Of a DNA stretch of 64,000 nt, positions 26,201 to 33,498 are shown piece by piece. Each line of letters starts with the position of its first letter. The first letter of the stretch is position 1. The stretch is taken from contig CM066989.1 of the NCBI GenBank assembly GCA_033977485.1, forward strand, positions 95,313,887 through 95,377,886, in the 5' to 3' direction. A program made the translations under genes and the position numbers. The DNA comes from Hydrangea macrophylla (Eukaryota > Streptophyta > Magnoliopsida > Cornales > Hydrangeaceae). The notes below the pieces were generated by a model that saw only the letters and a list, made by a program, of their open reading frames with translations, was not told the origin of the DNA and did no database searches.

Positions 26201-27148
26201 TATGTCAGAAAATGTCACAAATGTCAGATCCATGCCAATATGAAGCATGTGCCGCCGTCACTGCTATACAACATGACTACCCCTTGGCCATTCTCAGTTT
26301 GGGGAATAGATGTTATTGGAGAAGTAACCCCGAAGGCGTCTAATGGGCATCAATACATCCTGGTAGCAATTGATTATTTCACAAAATGGGTGGAAGCAGA
26401 GTCTTATGCGACATTGAAGGCTAAAGATGTGGCCAGATTTATCAGAAGAAATATAATCTGCCGATACGGGGTCCCTCATGAGTTGATATCCGATCATGGC
26501 AGTCACTTCCAGAAAGAGGTTTTGGATCTACTAGAAGAATACAAGATCATGCACCACATGTCAGCGCCGTATAGGCCACAAACAAATGGGGCAGTTGAAG
26601 CAGCTAATAAGAATTTGAAGACGATCCTAAGAAAGATGACTGATACATACCGAGATTGGCATGAGAAGTTACCGTATGCACTGTGGGGATACAGAACATC
26701 TATCCGAACATCTACAGGAGCCACTCCTTATTCATTGGCTTACGGAATGGAAGCAGTACTCCCAGTTGAAATAGAACTACCATCTTTGAGAGTTGTGGCA
26801 GAATCCGAGATTCCAGAATTTGATTGGCTAAGAGATAGATATGAGGAGCTAATGTTACTTGATGAGAAAAGGTTGGCCGCAATTGATCATGTGCATGTGT
26901 ATCAGAGAAGAATAGCTCGAGCATTCAACAAGAAGGTCCGTCCAAGAAAACTTGAGGAAGGCGACCTTGTGCTTAAAGCCTTAAAAGCACCCGTTTTCGA
27001 TCCTAGAGGGAAATTCAAGCCAAATTGGGTTGGCCCATACGTCATCAAGAAGCTTCTCTCTGGAGGAGCGGCATACCTGATGGATCTAGATGGAGTTGAG
27101 TTCAATCAGCCAATCAACATTGACCGTCTCAAGAGATACTATGCTTAA
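20297..27148 (+). CDS. gag-pol: Tat-A gag-pol polyprotein, intact frame
   Basis: About 2283 aa with no stop. I start at the first in-frame ATG, 20297; the frame is open from 20186, but upstream codons include only TTG. Residues below count from TTG 20243. Gag capsid about 130-250. CCHC-like knuckle from C390 (CDFHQGRGHSTDRC). A long acidic linker. Protease D747-N-G-S (DNGS, as often in Tat). G-patch at about 976-1000 (MNYFPGMGLGRRQQGI). RT about 1300-1480 with YVDD at 1436-1439. RNase H about 1580-1690. A second RNase H (FDGAANQKG) about 1729-1850. Integrase: H2C2 finger about 1950-2000, then D,D,E core 2020-2120 (GIDVIG; SDHGSHF; NGAVEAANK). The dual RNase H places it in Tat/Ogre/Retand. The product encodes everything for transposition, though this copy lacks a visible PBS. 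Confidence 0.95.
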   Translation: MTYEADMEARLAAMQAALDQSREQNREQLATMMRMIEQLTNPPPPPPEHHEEEDFGETVQPKVQLDQEIQDKLAKIDKLESVIRKSKGVDEYLFDVEGLCDAPKTKLPEKFKMPHIEFFNGTGNPKSYLRLYVGTLQPMGIESDLFALLFPRVLSGAALSWYLTLEPAITRDWEALAKAFVAQYSYNQLFDVTARDLETTRQEYRESFAGFLTRWRAKAAQMTSRPAEKDQVRMIIKNLQPEYLERLEFQSIVSFEQLFDVGTLIEDAIRDGKIKKESTSNRYRKTERPVYHQSADVNTLSPQPFQKERRSMANARGSQNQKQSREKREFSDLGMPLSTALERMIEKGYLQKLEPKPEPNPLPPGFKTEFFCDFHQGRGHSTDRCWRLRHEIEDLIEKGVISPPPSQPNVQKNPLPNHKGNMPNVNFVEEGSQIYNPKIYITSSNQPAMDVQLPEDAAICILRNMEEEEWVEEALAFEEEIANGNLTIEWWDPNAITDDSIWYEEEKPIEAVTEKQSTEPIEELLKPVENLEIKDDDLIAMMEEEEDWWYDDEDDSVNNTIIPDDSVWKITVGTEKLAKELESIWITNEANHLTRSGRHFKPHELENRGKETWNEKEVVKAKEAGKGAVSEEEDEILKQLKKTQAWISVWGLLMTSHKHRQAMLDTLNRLDVSVNTTPEDLVNMISSKPCKPVITFTDEDLPPEGAHHNRALYITVHCLGNRVPVCLVDNGSALNVCPLQTALRMGLSISELLPSTQTVRAYDNTKRAIVGMIKLKIEVGPLNKEADFQVIDIPASFNLLLGRPWLHVNDAIASTLHQKVKFIWKEDVVTIFGDSWIKEEGTSHGPVLEVQTPEEENELGGFNFVGMINEGAKKKKSVWDRLSYEKKLPDASVWGEEITPIKKKKPFITGREYRKMFEKGNPVAKDLQEEVGQNWIPEVMPLYFDQYANPKVAHMVRKMNYFPGMGLGRRQQGITEPPNFHEQKDKSGLGYQLTEEDKKKMTKGKGPMVVSGPRILNGYFVKEGDDFPFCGFPEPWYDPATKNIKPGFEIFFKHEFSDYEDPFLYTPPIKKERKDWAELMTSDDLNMLMDEELNMLMDAEEALGNVKEIKPIEGALNNWVIESEVNKSPPPFPRKSVKANMSHDVESAFAFDVPKNVNEMNEDFAYSSVSDDLDFEISEDLQRLIENENESACKIIEETLLINLDNEDNPQNVHIGTTLTSQESNELINLLKEFKDVFAWSCQDMPGIDPEIVQHHIPLFPNSKPVKQKLRRMRPEWTLKIKEEVEKQLKAGFLMVTQYPEWIANIVPVPKKDGRIRVCVDFRDLNKASPKDDFPLPHIDVLVDSTAGHELLSFMDGFSGYNQILMAPEDREKTTFTTHWGTYCYRVMPFGLKNAGATYQRAATTLLHDMIHKEVEVYVDDMIVKSKERRGHLTALAKFFERLRKYRMRLNPQKCTFGVTTGKLLGFLITQRGIEVDPTKIKAIMDMPPPTNEKEVRGFLGRIQFISRFISKLTATCDPLFSLLRKGKKFEWDNQCQEAFDKIKAYLSNPPVLSPPKSGKPLLLYLSVSENAMGCMLAQEGDEGRTEKAIYYLSKRMTGYELKYSPLEKTCWALVWATRRLRHYMLAFPVVLISRMDPLKYLFEKPALTGRISRWTLMLSEFDLIHATSKSVKGRAVAEHLAEHPINLENEGEFMFPDEGLMELKEDVWKMYFDGAANQKGYGVGIILVSPEGAHTPFSIKLKYTSTNNTAEYEACILGLEAALTLEVRKLDVFGDSNLIISQVRGDWKVKEEKLKPYHEYLDSLRTRFLHITFFYLPREENQLADSLATLASMIEIPVGIKLTPLMIEQREKPSYEMIGEIEEAEELPWYTDVWNFIENGEYPEGASEKDKRAIRRFSAQFMICGGNLLKRSHNGFNLTCLYGNSARKMMEQIHEGVCGPHMSGHMLAKKIIRQGYYWTTMDKDCYEYVRKCHKCQIHANMKHVPPSLLYNMTTPWPFSVWGIDVIGEVTPKASNGHQYILVAIDYFTKWVEAESYATLKAKDVARFIRRNIICRYGVPHELISDHGSHFQKEVLDLLEEYKIMHHMSAPYRPQTNGAVEAANKNLKTILRKMTDTYRDWHEKLPYALWGYRTSIRTSTGATPYSLAYGMEAVLPVEIELPSLRVVAESEIPEFDWLRDRYEELMLLDEKRLAAIDHVHVYQRRIARAFNKKVRPRKLEEGDLVLKALKAPVFDPRGKFKPNWVGPYVIKKLLSGGAAYLMDLDGVEFNQPINIDRLKRYYA

Positions 27149-28019
27149 AAGCCTTTTTCTTTCAAAACCTGTTCTTTCAAAACCTCCAGCATTCGAGGAA
27201 CTACACTTGACCTGATTCCCACTTGGGGATATGTAGGCAACCTGCTCGGTTCGGTCACTGCTCCTGAAACCCTCAACCATACTTTCTTTCAAGACCTGGC
27301 CGAACTACTTTGGATCTGATTCCCACTTGGGGATAAGTAGGCGAGCTTTCCTGGCTCTCGATCCCTGAACCTTGCAAACTAGGGGCAAACTTTCAAGTTT
27401 GCCCAAAGCCTCAAGATATCACTGCCACACTAGGGGCAAACTGCGTTTGCCCAAACTTCCATTTATCTCTGTCAACTAGGGGCAAACTGTCGTTTGCCCA
27501 TACCTCGCTACCTGTCCTCTCTGGATCACTTGGCTATCAGAATTAAAGCACCTAAGTGAAAAATCTGGTAATTCTTGATATTAAGTTGAAAAGTTTTTTA
27601 GCAATCTAAAGATGTGAATCTAATGTCAAGACTGAAACATTATGTGGAAAATTTTCAAAAGCTTCAAGATTACATGCAAAGCCAACACAATATCCTGCTA
27701 CAAGATAAAATCTCATTTTCAAAACATGCAAATCCTTAGAAAATTCAAATATCCAAGTCAAAAGACATTATCGAGAAAGAGGAATCGTCAGAAATTTCCT
27801 TTCCCTGTAAAATCGAGTCCTGTGTGTCAGTGTGCAAAGTGTCAATCAAATCAGTCTCGTGACAAGGGATGCAAAGCGAAACAGAAGGATAGCATAAAAC
27901 AGCATCAAGCAAAGTCAAGAGTACAAGCCCATCAAGTCTCAGACAGAATACATCAACATCAGTCTCAGCACAGAAAGCAAGAAAAACAGAAAGATAGTCA
28001 TGGGTGCATATGATCATCA
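27149..28019 (+). other. Tat-A region between pol and the antisense gene
   Basis: Two copies of 'TGATTCCCACTTGGGGATA-GTAGGC' (about 27214 and 27316) occur here, and a diverged third (about 33239) just before the 3' LTR. Three PPT-like hairpins follow (separate entry). The ORFs at 27642 and 27745 have no recognisable domain. The 3' end of the antisense PMD gene is at 28020. Confidence 0.6.
27381..27500 (+). repeat. Three GGGCAAAC...GTTTGCCC hairpins after pol
   Basis: Inverted repeats at about 27383-27404 (10-bp arms, 2-nt loop), 27434-27452 (8-bp arms, 3-nt loop) and 27480-27499 (8-bp arms, 4-nt loop). Each is preceded by CTA and a G, giving CTAGGGGCAAAC, which resembles the real PPT AGAGGGGCAAAC at 33488-33499. 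Arms are conserved while loops differ. Confidence 0.8.
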
Positions 28020-30147
28020 TCAGCGACGACGAGTAGCCCGTGGGTACCGAGCAGGCATATCTGAGGCCGTAGAGCTATCATCATCTTCAATTTGGCGCCT
28101 TCGCCTAGACCCACCAGCCCCACCAGAAGGGCCTGCATTCATCCGCTCCAACTGTGATTGAAGCTGCCTAACTTGAGCCACCTGTGGAAGAAAAGAATCA
28201 GTATAGGGGTTTGAAAAAGCAATGAGATAAGAAGAAAAGGTCAAGAAATTTACCAGGGCCGCATCACGGTCTATGTAAGTCTGGCACATGCCATCCCACT
28301 GCAAAGAGAAGAAAGATATGGTCAGAAAGATCAGAAGAATCAGAGGTAATGAGTTCAGAAATTACTTACATGTCCCTCACGAGCAAGGCTCCAAGCCCTC
28401 AGATTCTGTGCATAAGCTCGCTCTTCATTGAAAACGGCTCGGGGAACGGACTCATGTTGTTCTGAAACTAGCTGAGGCTCTACAAGATCACGGGGGATCT
28501 CTACAGAAGATATAACTCCGCGCAGCATGGTCGAGGCTCGCCAATCACAAGGAGGAATGAGAGGTAGAGGTCGACCAGGGCCATCCACAAAAGAACTCCC
28601 CTGCAAATGATGATGAGAAATAAGATAAAGCAAGCATTCGATCAGAAATGAAGAAGTCGTGAAATACCTGCGGGTCATCCGAGAGCGGGAAATTAGGCAT
28701 CAGATGAGTAACCCTGAAGACGTCATAGTTCTCCTCAAACAGAGTAAAAGAGGCTGAAGGAATTCCGTTCAAAGCATTAATAAGATCTTCATCTTCCAAA
28801 TTCTGCGCCGACCTCATACAAGAAGGCGGATCCTGTGGCACTAAGAGACGATCCTCCAAATCAGTCTGAGGAGCTACTCTCTCTCCAAGATACCACTCAA
28901 GAACAGAGGGACCCTCAAGAAGAATCCTCTCTCCAGTCATCTGTCTAGCTAAGCCAATCTCAGTCACATCTCCATTTGTAGCCCAAGGATGCCAGTTAAC
29001 TTGGTTGAATCTGAGACGGGTAAGAAAATCCCGGCAAGAAATAACATTATGAGCATCATTCTTGGTACCTACGGCTTGGCGACGCCACTTCAGAGCCCGT
29101 GGAAAAATATGAATCTCTTCCTCCCGGAATGATGGAGCCGTCATGGAGAAATACTCAAAGGCCCACACCTACAAGAGAAAATAAAGCAGTGGTCAAAACA
29201 GCAGAACATCAAATGATAAAAACTGGAAATAAAAATATTTTCAGTACCTCCCAAGCTCTCCAGAATCCGCCGAATCCAGGGGATTTGCCTCGAGAATGCT
29301 CCCCCATATGACTATACAGAATGGCTAAACCAGCAGAGCCCCAATCAAAATCTGCAATCTCCTCAAGATTTCGAAGACTATCAAGCATATTCAATGTAAT
29401 CCGCTCAGCTCGAGTAGAAAGAAGAGAGCAACCAAGCAAATACAAGATGAAAGCACGGGTAAGCTGCATATCGGTAAATTGAGCCGCTCTTTCAGAAGGC
29501 CTGAAGTTGTTGATGAACCATGTGATGCCTACGCTCGATCCGTGAAGATCTCTCTGGGATGGGATGATGCCTAGGAGACGCTCAATGATAGTAGGATGTC
29601 TATGGATGTTCTTTGCAAAGGCAAGACGATGCCCGCCAAATGAGATGCCGGTTATCATTGCAAAATCAAGAGGGGTCATGGTTATCTCCCCAAAAGGCAT
29701 GTGAAAAGTATTTGTGGAATCCCACCACCTTTCAGCAAGAGCTTGAATCATGGCCAAATCATTAGTCGATCTCTCCAATAAGGTTACAAACGACCCAAAG
29801 CCCGCTTGCTTGATATTGGCTACTACTTGGGGACGCGACTCCGACAATTCATTAAACCATTCAAGGCATTTTCCATGGCTACCATGACCTCTAAGATGAC
29901 CAACCACATTCTAAAAAGAAAAAGGATGATTTCTAAGGAATCGCAAGAATAAAGAGACACGTATGAAGATGTGAAACAAAGGAGTAATTAAAGAATGGGT
30001 TACCTCTTGACGAAAGGCCCTCCTAGAGATATGATTTAGTGGATTTTTCATGGTTGCATACTCCATGGTTTGAGTTGATGAAGCTCCACTAGCTTGAAAT
30101 TGGCTTCTACGTGTTCTAGAACTTTCACCTTGTCCATGGGAACTCAT
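28020..30147 (-). CDS. Antisense plant mobile domain gene of Tat-A, six exons, 581 aa
   Basis: Exons on the minus strand: 30147-30004, 29910-29248, 29168-28668, 28600-28370, 28298-28254, 28181-28020 (stop TGA). All five introns have GT-AG ends and all are phase 0. The donor after exon 4 is GTAAGT. The ATG is in good context (CAACAACCATGAG). Exon 2 encodes the PMD (PF10536-like), with WWDSTNTFHMPFGEITMTP at about residues 110-128 and ITGISFGG at 134-141. The C-terminus has an Arg-rich stretch (SRRRRQ) that could be a nuclear signal. PMD proteins act in silencing or are carried by transposons. The gene lies opposite to gag-pol, between pol and the 3' LTR, where Tat elements carry antisense ORFs. 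With no lesion found, it may be expressed. Its function is not known. Confidence 0.85.
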
Positions 30148-30720
30148 GGTTGTTGATGCTTGAAGCTTGAAGATAAGAGGTTGAAGATGATGAATAGTAA
30201 AAACCTTGGTACTTGAATCCCCTAGAATAGGGAGGAGTTGATGAAATCAACAAAGTTTTTGGAGGTTTTAAATGCAAGAAATCACTCAAAACATCAAGAA
30301 ATTGCAAGATTTGAGCACCTTAGAAGGAAGAGGTGATGCATTGAAGAAGAAATGAATGAAGAACAAAGAAGAAAATGGGTTTAAAACCCCAAAGTTGCGG
30401 CTGGCGGTTCCCAAGGGGGTGTGGGGAACCGCCATTTACTATTCACTTCCTGCCATTTCCCCATTTTGCTCTATATTCGCGTTTTGACCCCCGGAACTCT
30501 TGATTTGATCCCGGATTGGTCCATTTTTGATATATAAGCCTTGAGAGTGCTTAAAACTTGTTGGAATTGGTCTAGAGGACCTCTGGAGATTTGAATCTTG
30601 GTAAAAATCCATTCAAGAATTGAAAAAAGTCCCCCAGATGAGAAGAATCAAAGGCACCGCAGCCTGAAAGTGGCCGAGAAACGGCAAACTCCCGTCGTTT
30701 TGGGATTGATTATGAGTTGT
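30148..30720 (-). promoter_or_regulatory. Candidate promoter region of the Tat-A antisense gene
   Basis: Upstream of the ATG is a CA- and pyrimidine-rich leader. GGTTTTAAACCC near 30378-30389 (minus) is a weak TATA candidate. The hairpin motif at 30403-30446 lies about 260-300 nt upstream of the ATG. A second AT box reading TTATATATC on the minus strand lies near 30527-30535. Nothing coding is supported here. Confidence 0.45.
30403..30446 (-). promoter_or_regulatory. Stem-containing motif shared with the Tat-A LTR
   Basis: Arms GGCGGTTCCC (30403-30412) and GGGAACCGCC (30424-30433) form a perfect 10-bp inverted repeat. On the minus strand it is preceded by AATAGTAAAT, so that AATAGTAAATGGCGGTT (17 nt) is identical to 34054-34070 in the 3' LTR. 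There, too, AACCGCC follows (34100-34106). Confidence 0.7.
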
Positions 30721-31059
30721 CTTAGAAAATGGACATTTGAGTCTACTGTCGCTTGAGAATTACATCCAGAAAGGACTTTCAGAAGATGGGTCAGAATGCG
30801 AGATGTTCAGAAAGGGTTAGAGTAAGCCTGACGTGTTGCAAGAATGATTGCGTTGGTCGAAGCACCAATATGAGTCTCAGAAAGAATCAGCAGGGCCTCC
30901 AGAATATGTGCTCGCGTCCCAGAAACCTCAGATATCTCCTCAAGCAGAGAATTTCCAGATATTGTCAAGGTATACAGAATTCGTGCATCTCTCAGAATCA
31001 TAGGATCTCCCCAGTAGAGAACTTTCAGAATTAAGTTTCTCGCAAGCATCATGTATCCA

Positions 31060-31335
31060 CGGGTTGCCTCCAGATAAAGGGTATCTCTCAGAATTTGAGC
31101 ATCAAAATCGCCTCCAGAATACAAGGTTTATGCCAAGCATCATGTATCCAGGGTTGCCTCCAGAATGTAGGGTTTCTCTCAGAATCGTGGGTTGCCTCCA
31201 GAATGTAGGGTTTCCCTCAGAATCAGAATCGTGGGTTGCCTCCAGAATGTAGGGTTTCTCTCAAAATCAGAATCGTGTATCCGTGGGTTGCTCTCAGAAG
31301 AAGGGTCATCTCTCAGAATTTGTGTATCTCTCAGA
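31060..31335 (+). repeat. Minisatellite 1 in the Tat-A 3' region
   Basis: Irregular repeats of 'GGGTTGCCTCCAGAATGTAG' with 'GGTTTCTCTCAGAATC', period about 35-45 bp, roughly four to five units. Repeats make long open frames in several registers; these are not genes. Confidence 0.8.
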
Positions 31336-31339
31336 ATCC

Positions 31340-31640
31340 GTGCATCAGAACAGAAGATTTGTCCTCAGAAGAAGGGCCTGTTTCAGAAGAACAGAGGATT
31401 TGTCTCCGGCAGAGAGACCTGTTTCAGAAGATTTGTTTCTAGACCTGCCACAGAAGATTTGTCCTCGGAAAAAGGGCCTGTTTCAGAAGAACAGAAGATT
31501 TGTCTCCGGCAGAGAGAGACCTGTTTCAGAAGACTTGTTTCCAGACCTGTTACAGAAGATTTGTCTAGAAGAAGGACCTGTTTCAGAAGAACAGAAGATT
31601 TGTCTCCGGCAGAGAGACCTGTTTCAGAAGATTTGTCCCC
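31340..31640 (+). repeat. Minisatellite 2 in the Tat-A 3' region
   Basis: Repeats of 'CCTGTTTCAGAAGA' with 'ACAGAAGATTTGTCTCCGGC' and AGAGAGA, unit length varying, three to five copies. Confidence 0.8.
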
Positions 31641-31850
31641 AGCAAAAGGACTCTACATCAGCAATCGTCCCCAGCAAAAGGACTCTACATCAGCAATCGT
31701 CCCCAGCAGAAGGACTCTACATTAGCAATCGTCCCCAGCAAAAGGACTCTACATCAGCAATCGTCCCCAGCAGAAGGACTCTACATCAGCAAATCGTCCC
31801 CAGCAGAAGGACTCTACATCAGCAATCTCCCAGCAGAGGACTTTCATCAA
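31640..31850 (+). repeat. Minisatellite 3 in the Tat-A 3' region
   Basis: About six to seven copies of a 31-32-bp unit built from CCCCAGCA(A/G)AAGGACTC and TACATCAGCAATCGT. Confidence 0.85.
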
Positions 31851-31889
31851 TCATCTAAGTGGTCAAGACTCTAAAAAATCATTTAAGAT

Positions 31890-32850
31890 TTAAAAACATG
31901 CTTCATCAGAAATAGATCGAGTTTAAGATCATGTTGAGTTTTAGATCGAGTTTAAGATCATGTCGAGATTAGATCGAGTTTAAGATCATGTCGAGTTTTA
32001 GATCGAGTTTAAGATCATGTCGAGATTAGATCGAGATTAAGATCATGTCGAGTTTTAGATCGAGTTTAAGATCATGTCGAGTTTTAGATCGAGATTAAGA
32101 TCATGTCGAGTTTTAGATCGAGTTTAAGATCATGTCGAGTTTTAGATCGAGTTTAAGATCATGTCGAGATTAGATCGAGATTAAGATCATGTCGAGTTTT
32201 AGATCGAGATTAAGATCATGTCGAGTTTTAGATCGAGTTTAAGATCATGTTAAGATTAGATCGAGTTTAAGATCATGTTGAGTTTTAGATCGAGTTTAAG
32301 ATCATGTTAAGATTAGATCGAGTTTAAGATCATGTTAAGATTAGATCGAGTTTAAGATCATGTTAAGATTAGATCGAGTTTAAGATCATGTTAAGATTAG
32401 ATCGAGTTTAAGATCATGTCGAGTTTTAGATCGAGTTTAAGATCATGTCGAGATTAGATCGAGATTAAGATCATGTCGAGTTTTAGATCGAGTTTAAGAT
32501 CATGTCGAGTTTTAGATCGAGTTTAAGATCATGTCGAGTTTTAGATCGAGTTTAAGATCATGTCGAGATTAGATCGAGATTAAGATCATGTCGAGTTTTA
32601 GATCGAGTTTAAGATCATGTTAAGATTAGATCGAGTTTAAGATCATGTCGAGTTTTAGATCGAGTTTAAGATCATGTCGAGATTAGATCGAGATTAAGAT
32701 CATGTCGAGTTTTAGATCGAGTTTAAGATCATGTTAAGATTAGATCGAGTTTAAGATCATGTTGAGTTTTAGATCGAGTTTAAGATCATGTCAAGTTTTA
32801 GATCGAGTTTAAGATCATGTCGAGTTTTAGATCGAGTGTAAAATCATAGG
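31890..32850 (+). repeat. Minisatellite 4, satellite-like array of 28-29-bp units
   Basis: Over 30 head-to-tail units built from AGATCATGTCGAGTTTT and AGATCGAGTTTA. The two main variants are GTCGAG(TTTT/ATT) and GTTAAGATT. The variants are interspersed in higher-order blocks, which points to repeated unequal exchange. Such 3' arrays are known from Ogre/Tat elements and can seed genomic satellites. Confidence 0.92.
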
Positions 32851-33001
32851 TTGAGTTTATGACCACGCCCAAGTATAGAATTGTTTTGAGTTTAAGAATA
32901 GGTCGAATTTAAGACCACGTCGTGTCTAGATCTAAGATGAGGAGAAGACTTGTCTAGAACCCACTTCATTAAGAAACCTAAATCAATAGGAAGGATTGTG
33001 T

Positions 33002-33002
<1 letters not shown>

Positions 33003-33043
<41 letters not shown>
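33003..33043 (+). repeat. Long A tract
   Basis: About 41 consecutive A residues after GTGTCA. It may be a remnant of a polyadenylated insertion or simple slippage. I find no flanking duplication. Confidence 0.8.
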
Positions 33044-33047
<4 letters not shown>

Positions 33048-33485
33048 GACTGTGAGAGAGAGTCATTACATCCCTTGCATTAGATTTTGCATCCAGGGAA
33101 CCCTTGAGGATGATTCCTCCAGCACTTGCACATTCACGTTTTCATACTGCACCAGCATCCTAGGATAGGAGCATTTCATCCGCATTGTTGTTGTTTGTTT
33201 GTTTTCCGTCTTCTCGCGCGCTTGAACTACGCCCTGGTCTGATTCCTGGAAAGGATACGTAGGCAGCTCCAGCGGAGCACGACCAGCATCAGCTTCAACT
33301 TAGCCGCCTCTACCCAGCATTGCATTGCATTCTTGCATTCGTAATTTCTTGATTTTCTCTGATTTTGAATTTCTTGATTTTGCGAATTTTTTGTTTTTCC
33401 TAAAACCTCTCAGTATGGTTATTTGGGTGCCTTCAAGGCTTTGGCACTCACTTGCAGTTCACGTTGTTCACAACAAGCTCTGCCA

Positions 33486-33498
33486 AAGAGGGGCAAAC
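33486..33498 (+). other. Polypurine tract of Tat-A
   Basis: AAGAGGGGCAAAC lies directly before TGTAGACACCC of the 3' LTR. Confidence 0.88.

Noticed and set aside
21305..27292. Numerous minus-strand ORFs over the Tat-A polyprotein
   Set aside because: They overlap the intact gag-pol frame and show no domain.
31192..31858. Overlapping plus-strand ORFs of up to 191 aa rich in SEEQKICLR and QQKDSTSAI
   Set aside because: They are readings of the minisatellites in several frames; a repeat unit without stops gives long ORFs by itself.
31890..32850. CRISPR-like appearance of regular repeats
   Set aside because: No unique spacers, a contiguous 28-29-bp tandem array, and a plant nuclear context.
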